Assembly: GCA_003669255.1 (NCBI GenBank)
Contig: QWPO01000153.1
Coordinates: 1-16,429, forward strand
DNA: 16,429 nucleotides
Source: Planctomycetota bacterium
GTDB taxonomy: Bacteria; Planctomycetota; Planctomycetia; Pirellulales; UBA1268
Direction of reading: 5' to 3'
Below the pieces are notes generated by a model, which saw only the letters and a list, made by a program, of their open reading frames with translations, was not told the origin of the DNA and did not search any database. Below are positions 1 to 6,504 of the stretch, in pieces. How positions within the stretch are numbered: position 1 is the stretch's first letter; every line of letters begins with the position of its first letter. The translations under genes and the position numbers were made by a program.

Positions 1-52
1 AGGTTGAAAACCTGTGCTACTGAGAAGGCCATAGGTTGACAACCTGTGCTAC
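1..52 (+). repeat. Pair of palindromic 20-bp repeats, copy 1 (units A and B)
   Basis: Unit A (1-20) reads AGGTTGAAAACCTGTGCTAC. Unit B (33-52) is identical except that the centre is GAC instead of GAA. They are separated by 12 unrelated bases. Each core is an inverted repeat (AGGTT...AACCT). The same two units recur in the same order and orientation at 6279-6329 with an 11-base spacer. The array lies just downstream of the stop codon of the sigma54 activator gene and is cut by the window edge, so further units may exist to the left. I recall similar palindromes as dispersed repeats in Pirellula-like genomes, but cannot verify this here. Confidence 0.9.
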
Positions 53-55
53 GGG

Positions 56-69
56 GGCAGGCAACTGCC
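56..69. other. Small stem-loop at the 3' end of the activator gene
   Basis: GGCAG (56-60), loop GCAA, CTGCC (65-69) forms a 5-bp stem that overlaps the last base of the activator's TAG stop codon. There is no T-tract on either strand, so it is not a classical intrinsic terminator. It could help protect the mRNA end or be chance. Confidence 0.3.
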
Positions 70-2123
70 TACACGCGGGCCCACTTGGCGAGCTTGCGAT
101 CGAGCGTCGATCGCTCGATCCCGAGGATCGTGGCGGCCTTGGTTTTGTTGCCACCCACCGCCTCGAGCGTGGCCAGCACGTGCCGCCGCTCCATCTCCTC
201 GATTGATACCGGCACAAAAGGCCCGAGCCGCAACGCGGCGGGGTTGTCGGTGTCGCCGGGCACGGCGAGATGGCTGAGGCTCAGTTCGTGAACGTCGATC
301 AACTCGTCTTGGGAGAGCACCACAGCCCGCTCGATCACGTTGCGGAGTTCGCGGATGTTGCCCGGCCAATGGTAGACCTGCATCGCCTCGATCGCCTCCG
401 GCGTGAAGCCGCGAAGCTTGCGGCCGGTCTCGGCGGCGAAGCGGCTGAGAAAATGCGCCGCGAGAGGCTCGATGTCCTCGGGACGCCGGCGGAGCGGTGG
501 CACGATGATCTCGACCACCTTGAGCCTGAAGTAGAGGTCACGGCGGAAGTCGCCGGCTGCGACGGCCCGTTCCAGATCGCGGTTCGTGGCCGCGACGACG
601 CGGACATCCACCTGCACCCGGCCGCTGCCGCCGACGCGCTCGAAGGGATGGCCTTCGAGCACGCGAAGAAACTTGGCCTGAATGGCCGGGCTCATCTCAC
701 CGATCTCGTCGAGCATCAGCGTGCCCCGATGGGCCGCCTCGAACTTGCCGATCTTGCGCTCGGTCGCGCCCGTGAAGGCGCCCTTCTCGTGACCGAACAG
801 TTCGCTCTCCAGCAGCGTCTCCGAGAGGGCCGCGCAGTTGAGGCAGACGAATGGGCCGCTGCTGCGATCGCTGGAGTCGTGAATGGCACGGGCGATCAGC
901 TCCTTACCCGCACCGCTCTCGCCGCGAACGAGCACCGTCGCCTTGGTCGTCGCCACCCGCTGCATCTGGCCGAGAATGCCCTGGAGCGCCGGGCTCGCCC
1001 CCACCATGTGGGTCTCCTCGCCAAGACGGCGGCGGAGCCGCTCGTTCTCGTCGGCGGCCGTGGCGAGCCGGGTGGAAAGGACCTCGCGGGCGGCGAGGTT
1101 GTCGAGCGCCACGCCGAGGGCGTCGCACACCGCCATCACAAACTCCAGGTCGTCGGGAGTCGCCGCGCCGCCGGCCTCGACCTCGAGGTGCATCACGCCG
1201 ACCGGCCGGCCACGCGAGCGAATCGGCGCGGCGATCGTGGTCGCGGCTCCGCCCAACACGCTCTCGCCGCACGCCAATACCGCCTCATCGGTGAGCAGCA
1301 CCGTGGCGGCCGCGGCGCGGGGAATCGTGCCCGGCCAGGGGTCGGGCGTTGACGCGGTCGGGGCGACCATGTCGACGGTGGTCCGGTCGAGGGCCGCGTC
1401 GCCAAGCCTCGCCGGCAGGAGGACGATGCCGCGGGTGGCCGCCGTGCCCTGAAGCGCGGAGTCAACCGCAAGCCGGGCGATGCCGCGGGCATCATCGGCA
1501 GCGGCGAGCGCGAAGGCGAGGCGGCAGAGGTCGGCGGCCGCCCGCCCCACGCGCGGCGCGGTGCCGGCGGACTCGCTGATCGTTTCGAGCAGCCGACTGC
1601 GACTGCGGCGATGCGTGATCGACGCTATCCACTCAGCGTCCCCCGGCACGTCACCGGCGATCGTGTCAGACGGTCCAAGCGACTGGCCGGCGCCGGTCGG
1701 CGGTTCACCGTCGGTGAAGGCGATCTGCACGAGTCCGATGCCGATGACGTCGCCGGCGGCCAGCGGCCGCTCGGAGACCACCGCCGTGCCGTTGACGGTG
1801 GTGCCATTGCGGCTCTGCAGATCGTGAACCAGCCAGCCGTCGGGACCGGAGACGATCTCGGCATGCACCCGGCTGGCCCGCTCGTCGTGAAGAATGATGT
1901 CGTTGGAGGGAGCGCGGCCGAGGGTCACTCGGTTTCCCGGCACAAGCCGGACGATGCTCTCGCCGACCGCTGGCTCGACCACGTGCAGAAAAGACTGGGG
2001 TACGGCCGTCATGCCACGCGTCGAGGACTGGACTGGCCGCGTCGGCCCCCGCACGTCGCTGGGTGCCGGCGGCACGGTCCGTGCATCATGATCCAGGGGC
2101 GACCACTTGGCGAGGGGCATCAA
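69..2123 (-). CDS. FHA-GAF-sigma54 AAA+ activator with Fis-type HTH
   Basis: A bacterial enhancer-binding protein that would remodel sigma54 RNA polymerase. Visible domains in the 684 residues: FHA at about 64-138 (VTLGRAPSND, SRVHAE, SRNGTTVNG), a GAF-like sensor at about 195-345, the AAA+ domain at about 372-600 with Walker A GESGAGKE (401-408), the sigma54-contacting GAFTGA loop (448-453), Walker B LMLDEIGE (469-476) and WPGNIREL (586-593), and a Fis HTH at about 641-684 (NKTKAATILGIERSTLDRKL). FHA domains bind phosphothreonine, so input from a Ser/Thr kinase is likely, with a small-molecule or redox signal through GAF. The start is unsure: TTG at 2123, ATG at 2120 and ATG at 2012 are in frame, none has a clear Shine-Dalgarno, and the FHA domain begins after the 2012 start. 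It is divergent from the DUF1598 gene and is its most obvious candidate target. Confidence 0.93.
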   Translation of the reverse strand: MMPLAKWSPLDHDARTVPPAPSDVRGPTRPVQSSTRGMTAVPQSFLHVVEPAVGESIVRLVPGNRVTLGRAPSNDIILHDERASRVHAEIVSGPDGWLVHDLQSRNGTTVNGTAVVSERPLAAGDVIGIGLVQIAFTDGEPPTGAGQSLGPSDTIAGDVPGDAEWIASITHRRSRSRLLETISESAGTAPRVGRAAADLCRLAFALAAADDARGIARLAVDSALQGTAATRGIVLLPARLGDAALDRTTVDMVAPTASTPDPWPGTIPRAAAATVLLTDEAVLACGESVLGGAATTIAAPIRSRGRPVGVMHLEVEAGGAATPDDLEFVMAVCDALGVALDNLAAREVLSTRLATAADENERLRRRLGEETHMVGASPALQGILGQMQRVATTKATVLVRGESGAGKELIARAIHDSSDRSSGPFVCLNCAALSETLLESELFGHEKGAFTGATERKIGKFEAAHRGTLMLDEIGEMSPAIQAKFLRVLEGHPFERVGGSGRVQVDVRVVAATNRDLERAVAAGDFRRDLYFRLKVVEIIVPPLRRRPEDIEPLAAHFLSRFAAETGRKLRGFTPEAIEAMQVYHWPGNIRELRNVIERAVVLSQDELIDVHELSLSHLAVPGDTDNPAALRLGPFVPVSIEEMERRHVLATLEAVGGNKTKAATILGIERSTLDRKLAKWARV
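2070..2085 (+). promoter_or_regulatory. Candidate sigma54 (-24/-12) promoter or palindromic operator upstream of the DUF1598 gene
   Basis: GGCACG (2071-2076), four bases, then GTGCA (2081-2085) matches the sigma54 consensus TGGCACG-N4-TTGCA at all but two positions, with the required 10 bases between the GG and GC dinucleotides. The same bases form a perfect inverted repeat, GCACGG-T-CCGTGC (2072-2084), so a dimeric repressor or activator site is an equal possibility. Transcription would start near 2096, about 134 bases before the DUF1598 start. The site lies within the 5' coding end of the adjacent sigma54 activator if the longer start is used. Single unsupported motif. Confidence 0.35.
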
Positions 2124-2229
2124 AAGGCGGGCTTTCCCCGCGAGAACCGGGTTTGCCGGAAAATGCGGGCCTTACTAGCATCGGGGACGTTTTGCCCCCG
2201 GGGTTTTACACCGCCACTGCGAGGTCTCC

Positions 2230-3597
2230 ATGTCCGCGATCCGCCTCCCCGCTGCCCTCCGCCGAGCGGCCTGCCTGGTGCCCGTGCTGGCTGCGCTGGT
2301 TCAGGCGAACGTCTGCTTCGGCCAAATGGGGTTCGGCAGCCAGGCCGTGGGCGGCATCTCCGTCGACGCCGACGGCATCGTCCGGACGCTTGAGCCGAAG
2401 GCCCTTGAGTCACTGGCGGCCGAACGGACCCGGGCCCTGGCCGACGCCGGATGGTCGGGCAAGGCAAGCGAGTCGCGCACGGTGTCGCTCAAGGCCGTCG
2501 CTTCGGCCGTGAAGGAGTCGACTGCGAAGGGCACGCCGCTTCCGGCCGAGGTGCAGTTCCTCGGCGGCCTGCAGCGAATCGAACGCGTGTTCGTCGATCC
2601 TGACGGGCACGACATCCTCCTCTGCGGCCCCGCCGACGCGCTGGCGGTCGACGGCTCCGGAGCGATCGTCGGTGCCACCAGCCGCCGGCCGCCTCTCCAC
2701 CTCGAGGATCTCGTCGTCTGCCTGCGTGCCATCGAGGCGGCCCGCGCGGGCGGCATGACCTGTTCGATCGATCCCACCCCCGAAGGTATCGCCAAGCTGC
2801 AGGCTGTCCTCCGCCGGCAGGGCACGATGGGCCCCGACCCGAAGGCGACGTTCACCGCCATGGAGCAGGCCCTCGGCCCGCAGAAGATCACCGTCGGTGG
2901 CGTGCCGACCGATAGCCGCATCGCCCGCGTGCTGGTCGCAGCCGACTATCGCATGAAGCGGATCGGGATGGGTCTCGAGGAGTCGGGCCTGAAGGCCCTG
3001 CCGAGTTACCTCGCCATGATCCCCGCCGGCGGCCGGGCTGCGACGCTGCCGCGATTCTGGCTCGAGGCCGACTACGACCCCATCTCCCGCGATCCGGACG
3101 AGTTGGCCTGGAGCATCGGTGGTCGCCGCATGAAGTGCCTCACCGAGAGCGACGTGGCCGCCCAAGGCGGCATGAAGCGCGGTGCCGTCCCAGCCGACGC
3201 CCTCGCCAAAAAGTGGTGCGATGCCATGACGGCGTCCTACGACGAACTGGCGGGGAAGCAGCCGGTATTCGCTGAACTGGTGAACTGTATCGACCTGGCC
3301 GTGGTGGCCGCCCTGATCAAGGGCCGGCAGCTCGACGGTCGGGCAGGTTGCGATCTTTCGCCGCTCACCGATGCGGCCGGCCTGAAGCTGCCGTCGTATG
3401 ACGTGCCGGCGTCGGTGCCGACCGTGGCGACCGGCGTGAAGAAGGGAACGACGTGGGTGCTGTCGGCATCCGGCGGCGTGAAGTTCCAGCCCTGGCAGTT
3501 CGCCGCCAACACCGCCGAAGCGGCCGAGCTCGCGGCGAGCAGGACGGTCGCAATTGCGGCCCGGCCCGCCACGCTCAGCGGTTGCTCGTGGGAATGA
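2230..3597 (+). CDS. Secreted DUF1598-like protein of unknown function
   Basis: A 455-residue protein with an N-terminal signal sequence: the basic stretch RLPAALRRAA, then a hydrophobic core (about residues 14-27), with cleavage plausible near CFG-QMG. The mature start GFGSQAVGGISVDADGIVRTL and the segment LPAEVQFLGGLQRIERVFVDPDGHDILLCGPAD resemble what I remember of DUF1598, a family largely restricted to planctomycetes; no activity is established. No transmembrane helix other than the signal is seen, so it is probably exported across the inner membrane. A GAGG Shine-Dalgarno lies 5 bases before the ATG. It is divergent from the sigma54 activator (106-base gap from the longest start) and its 3' end overlaps the mfnE-like gene by 23 bases, tail to tail. 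The antisense frame is also open over much of this length, a GC-bias effect. Confidence 0.85.
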   Translation: MSAIRLPAALRRAACLVPVLAALVQANVCFGQMGFGSQAVGGISVDADGIVRTLEPKALESLAAERTRALADAGWSGKASESRTVSLKAVASAVKESTAKGTPLPAEVQFLGGLQRIERVFVDPDGHDILLCGPADALAVDGSGAIVGATSRRPPLHLEDLVVCLRAIEAARAGGMTCSIDPTPEGIAKLQAVLRRQGTMGPDPKATFTAMEQALGPQKITVGGVPTDSRIARVLVAADYRMKRIGMGLEESGLKALPSYLAMIPAGGRAATLPRFWLEADYDPISRDPDELAWSIGGRRMKCLTESDVAAQGGMKRGAVPADALAKKWCDAMTASYDELAGKQPVFAELVNCIDLAVVAALIKGRQLDGRAGCDLSPLTDAAGLKLPSYDVPASVPTVATGVKKGTTWVLSASGGVKFQPWQFAANTAEAAELAASRTVAIAARPATLSGCSWE

Positions 3598-4186
3598 TGC
3601 TCGGCACCGCCCATTCGATCCGCTCAAGATCCGCCGCGGCGATCGGAAAGTGATCGTCGACCCATCCCTCCCGAGCGAGTGAGGCGAGGCTGCCTGTGCA
3701 CTCCGGCGGCGGCGGCACACTTTTCGCGAGCACAAGCGCGGCACCGCACGCCGTGGCCACGGCGGCCGCGATTGAATCGCTCGTCACATGCCAGCCCACG
3801 GGTAGGTCGTCGTATCGGCCAGCCAGTGAGAGCCATGCGGCCGCGTCGAGAACGACGAGCCGCTCGTCGCAGGCCGGCTCAGCGGCGAGCTTCAGCGAAG
3901 CGGCCTCCGCGGCCAATCGTGCTGTGATGCCCATCGCGTCGATCGCCGCGCGGTGCATGACCTCCGCGGAGTACGGGCTCGCCGCGTCGATCGCCCGCAG
4001 ACCATCGGCGAGCCGCCCGCCACCGATCACGATCGTCGTTGGGCCGTTGGAATCCGCCACGAGCGACCGGAGTTCGTCTCGCCAGGCGGGGCGCACCAGC
4101 AAACTACCGCCAAACTTGATCACGGTCCTCGGAATGGCCGTGTCCGTGGTGGCCCTGATCACGCCCTGCATCCAGACGGCGGTCAT
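3575..4186 (-). CDS. mfnE: MfnE-like amino acid kinase family protein (methanofuran-type cofactor synthesis)
   Basis: A 203-residue member of the aspartate/glutamate/uridylate kinase fold, matching the group of archaeal and methylotroph kinases (COG2054 type) to which MfnE belongs. In methanogens MfnE phosphorylates aminomethylfuranmethyl phosphate to the diphosphate, the activated furan for methanofuran. Visible motifs: VIKFGGSLL (22-30), the Gly-rich IVIGGGRLADG (52-62), HRAAIDAMG (78-86) and GWHVTSDSIAAAVATACGAALVLAKSV (131-157), typical of substrate and ATP binding in this fold. The start at 4186 is favoured because it overlaps the upstream stop as ATGA and has GGGGAG 7 bases upstream; an open frame continues to 4426 but that part is antisense-like to mfnF. 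It is the last gene of the mfnD-mfnF-mfnE set and ends inside the convergent DUF1598 gene. The family call is firm; the exact substrate in bacteria is inferred. Confidence 0.82.
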   Translation of the reverse strand: MTAVWMQGVIRATTDTAIPRTVIKFGGSLLVRPAWRDELRSLVADSNGPTTIVIGGGRLADGLRAIDAASPYSAEVMHRAAIDAMGITARLAAEAASLKLAAEPACDERLVVLDAAAWLSLAGRYDDLPVGWHVTSDSIAAAVATACGAALVLAKSVPPPPECTGSLASLAREGWVDDHFPIAAADLERIEWAVPSIIPTSNR

Positions 4187-5220
4187 GAAAGCTCTCCCCG
4201 GGCGATAAGGGCGAGGGCATGCGCGGGCGCTGACCGAGAGACAGCGGCACCAACGATGGCCGGCAGCGACACGGCGGCGACACTCCATCCGAGGCGGTCG
4301 AGAGCCATGCGTGCGAGCCGCTCTCCGTGACCGGAATAGACAACCGCTTCCGGCCTTCCACCGCACTGCCGGACCACTCGATCGACCGCCCGGGCCAACT
4401 GACGAGCCTGCGCTTCGGCGATCCATGCGGCGGCCCGCTCCGCATCGGCAGCCGTCACCGCGGACGGTTCCACGAGCATCGCCCTGGCCAGCCGGATGCG
4501 GGAGGCGTCGCGGGTGAAGGGGCCACCGTCGGCGGTGTCTGTCGAGGCCGGATCCTCGGTGAGGCCCCCGAGGAGGAGCCAGGCATCTCGCGACTCCGCA
4601 AACCGCTCGCTCGCGACCGGCCGGCGAACGCCCCGATGTGGCAGTCCACGAACGATCGCGGGCACCGGCGTCCGCTCGACACCGGTGTAGACGAGTTCGC
4701 CGGTCGCCATCCTTCCGGCATCGTCATTGGCCAACGGCGTGGGCCGGCCGCCGGCGAGCGGCACGATGTCGCAGGTGGTGGAGCCGATGTCCACGAGCAG
4801 CGCCCGCGCGCCGGGAACAAATGACACCGCGAGCCGGGCGACAGCGTGCCAGTTGCTCGCCGCAACGCCACGTGGGTTGGCGACCGCGTCGGTTGGCTCA
4901 ACGATCTGGCCATCGACGTGGTAGATCCCGGGAGAGCCGCACCCGCAGGCCTCGGCCGCCGCCGCCAGCGCCCCCACGATGTGCGCGACCCCTTCGGCAC
5001 GACCGGCGAAGCAATCGGCAATCTCGCCGGTCATCGTGGCGACGATCCGTCGCGGACTGGCGTCGCGGATGATGCGTGCCAGCGCTTCGGTGAGCCGCGG
5101 GGCATCGCGCCACATCGCGAACGGCTCGGCATACGTCCAGCCGGTGCCGTCGGCCGCCTTGATGTTCGCGCCTCCGACATCAAGGGCCAGCACGTCGCGT
5201 CGGAAAGTCAGGGACGTCAT
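4183..5220 (-). CDS. mfnF: MfnF-like protein (H4MPT-linked C1 pathway, hydantoinase-like ASKHA fold)
   Basis: A 345-residue protein often annotated as hydantoinase/oxoprolinase, but fitting the 'probable H4MPT-linked C1 transfer pathway protein' group (TIGR03123 as I recall). In methanogens MfnF joins the activated aminomethylfuran diphosphate to the phenol oxygen of glutamyl-tyramine. Actin/hexokinase-fold elements visible: LALDVGGANIKAADG (11-25), LLVDIGSTTCDIVPL (141-155) and VVYSGHGERLARMAL (293-307). ATG 5220 is chosen because the conserved N-terminus MTSLTFRRDVLALDVGG starts there; the open frame upstream to 5334 adds only low-complexity residues. It overlaps the 3' end of the ATP-grasp gene by 41 bases and the mfnE start by 4 (ATGA), indicating translational coupling. 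No clear Shine-Dalgarno, in keeping with coupling. Confidence 0.82.
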   Translation of the reverse strand: MTSLTFRRDVLALDVGGANIKAADGTGWTYAEPFAMWRDAPRLTEALARIIRDASPRRIVATMTGEIADCFAGRAEGVAHIVGALAAAAEACGCGSPGIYHVDGQIVEPTDAVANPRGVAASNWHAVARLAVSFVPGARALLVDIGSTTCDIVPLAGGRPTPLANDDAGRMATGELVYTGVERTPVPAIVRGLPHRGVRRPVASERFAESRDAWLLLGGLTEDPASTDTADGGPFTRDASRIRLARAMLVEPSAVTAADAERAAAWIAEAQARQLARAVDRVVRQCGGRPEAVVYSGHGERLARMALDRLGWSVAAVSLPAIVGAAVSRSAPAHALALIARGELS

Positions 5221-6250
5221 CGGTGATCGTGAAGGTGAATCCTGCCGCCAGTGCCGTAGGGCCGATCTCGCGACCGGCGGCCGCATCCACGATCGCCCGG
5301 ACGAGACTCGCCGGTGCCGCGGCCGCGAGCCCAACGAACGACGTGGTGACGCGAGGATTCACTTCCAGCACGCGGTCGTCGAGGCCATCGGGGCGGTCCC
5401 CGAGGATCATATCGACTCCAACCCAGCCGGCGCGGGCCGCGTCGGGATCGCGGCGGAGAAGGGCCTCGACGGCGCGCACGGCCAACCCTTCGGCCCGGCG
5501 TTGTTCGTTCGCGCTCCGCAGCGGCCCTCCGCCCGCATAGCCAGGCAGCGGCCTCAAGGAGAATCGCTGCACGAGCGCCGCATATGGCACGACCCCGCTG
5601 GGCCCGATCAGGCACGACACGCCGACCGGCTGACCGGCCCGTTCGGCTTCGAGCCGCGTGGCCACGGGGGCAGGGCAGGGGAGCGGGTCGCCCGGGCGGA
5701 CCATTACGAGGCCATCACAGCCGGTGCTGGCCCGAGCCTTGCGGACGGCCGGCAGGTGAAAGCCAACTGGCCACGCCTCGCCTGCGGCGAGTGCCCGGCC
5801 GGCGGGCACCGGCACGCCGGCCGCCGCCAGCGCATCGATCGTGGCTTGTTTGTCGGCTGCGAGTCGGATGACCGCCGTGGCAGGCCCGAGCACCGTGCCT
5901 CCGGCCGCGCGAACCGCGTCTACTCGCGCCGCCAGCACGCCCGCCGTCTCGGGAGCAACCAGAATGACACCGTCGGCCTCCAGAGCCGCCGCGACGAGCA
6001 TTTCGGCCTCGCGGCTGCGAGGCACAACGACCCGCCGTGCGGCGGCCGGCAGGTCGAGCGGCAGCGACTCATCGACGAGGGCGGCGACATCGAAGCCGCC
6101 GTCGCGCACCGCGTCGGCGACAATCGCGTAAAACATCGCCCGCCCTTCACGGGCCAGCGAGCTGACGTCGTCACCCGGATGAAGCACGAGTTCACGGTCG
6201 GGCCCGGCAAGCCCTCCGGAGCAGCACCATTCGTAGATGACGAGACGCAT
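5180..6250 (-). CDS. mfnD: MfnD-like ATP-grasp ligase (methanofuran-type cofactor synthesis)
   Basis: A 356-residue ATP-grasp enzyme. The N-terminus MRLVIYEWCCSGGL is typical of the archaeal ATP-grasp group that includes tyramine-glutamate ligase MfnD; the C-terminal part shows the ATP-grasp metal-binding signature, GWVGVDMILG (275-284) and LEVNPRVTTS (295-304; Glu296 or Glu297-region acid plus Asn). AADKQATIDALAAAGVPVP (131-149) is the usual central ATP-grasp entry segment. In methylotrophic bacteria methylofuran has been reported to carry tyrosine and a polyglutamate chain, so the acceptor here may be tyrosine rather than tyramine; that is inference. The start is set at ATG 6250 by homology. 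The frame is open to 6319, but those 23 residues are encoded by the palindromic repeats. First gene of the mfn set. No good ribosome site is seen. Confidence 0.78.
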   Translation of the reverse strand: MRLVIYEWCCSGGLAGPDRELVLHPGDDVSSLAREGRAMFYAIVADAVRDGGFDVAALVDESLPLDLPAAARRVVVPRSREAEMLVAAALEADGVILVAPETAGVLAARVDAVRAAGGTVLGPATAVIRLAADKQATIDALAAAGVPVPAGRALAAGEAWPVGFHLPAVRKARASTGCDGLVMVRPGDPLPCPAPVATRLEAERAGQPVGVSCLIGPSGVVPYAALVQRFSLRPLPGYAGGGPLRSANEQRRAEGLAVRAVEALLRRDPDAARAGWVGVDMILGDRPDGLDDRVLEVNPRVTTSFVGLAAAAPASLVRAIVDAAAGREIGPTALAAGFTFTITDDVPDFPTRRAGP

Positions 6251-6278
6251 CAGTGTGGTCGAGGAGACAGGATGACAC

Positions 6279-6329
6279 AGGTTGAAAACCTGTGCTACGA
6301 GGATCACACAGGTTGACAACCTGTGCTAC
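6279..6329 (+). repeat. Pair of palindromic 20-bp repeats, copy 2 (units A and B)
   Basis: Unit A at 6279-6298 and unit B at 6310-6329 are identical to the units at 1-20 and 33-52, in the same order and orientation, with an 11-base spacer of different sequence (12 bases in copy 1). Here both units are preceded by CAC, extending the palindromes: CACAGGTTG-A-CAACCTGTG is perfect over 19 bases at 6307-6325. The array sits 28 bases upstream of the mfnD-like start codon. Confidence 0.92.
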
Positions 6330-6339
6330 GTGGGGGCCA

Positions 6340-6477
6340 GCGAGGGGCTGCCCGTGCCACGGAGCCGGCGTTGCTGACCAGCGGAGCCAGGATGGCGAAG
6401 CGCAGGCAGCATCGAGTGAGCGAAGGGCAGGATGCCCGCAGCGAACGTCCGGCGATATGGCATGGGCAGCCCCGAGC
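6340..6477. repeat. 138-bp MITE- or REP-like element with terminal inverted repeats
   Basis: The left end GCGAGGGGCTGCCCGTGCCA (6340-6359) is the reverse complement of the right end (6458-6477) at 17 of 20 positions. Similarity continues inward (GCCGGCGTTGCTG on the left against GCCGGACGTTCGCTG on the right), so most of the element can fold into one long hairpin. Inside are two small hairpins with the same AGGAT loop: GCC-AGGAT-GGC (6386-6396) and GGGC-AGGAT-GCCC (6425-6437). A related partial copy occurs at 16347-16429. There is no coding capacity, transposase or obvious target-site duplication, so any movement would need a helper in trans. It fills the gap between the Rieske-SufT gene and mfnD. 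Confidence 0.8.
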
Positions 6478-6487
6478 GGCGTGCCGC
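6476..6487. other. GC-rich hairpin downstream of the Rieske-SufT gene
   Basis: GCGGC-GT-GCCGC is a perfect 5-bp stem 18 bases beyond the stop codon of the Rieske-SufT gene, partly overlapping the right end of the inverted-repeat element. It could act in termination or mRNA-end protection for the suf operon. There is no T-tract, so intrinsic termination is not supported directly. Confidence 0.3.
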
Positions 6488-6504
6488 CACTCGTAGCAAG
6501 CTCG

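Noticed and set aside
1..52. Two spaced repeats as a CRISPR fragment
   Set aside because: The repeats are only 20 bp, the spacers are 11-12 bases, and there are two units per site with no cas genes. These are interspersed palindromic repeats.
2410..3744. Open frame of 444 codons on the minus strand opposite the DUF1598 gene
   Set aside because: The plus-strand frame has a signal peptide, a Shine-Dalgarno and balanced composition; the minus frame is Arg/Gly/His-rich and lacks recognisable motifs.
4183..5220. Hydantoinase/N-methylhydantoinase A
   Set aside because: The ASKHA fold is shared, but the protein is about half the usual hydantoinase A length and lies between MfnD-like and MfnE-like genes.
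4979..6316. Open frame of 445 codons on the plus strand opposite mfnD and mfnF
   Set aside because: Both minus-strand proteins belong to recognisable families. The plus frame is Arg/Gly-rich shadow sequence and runs through the palindromic repeats.
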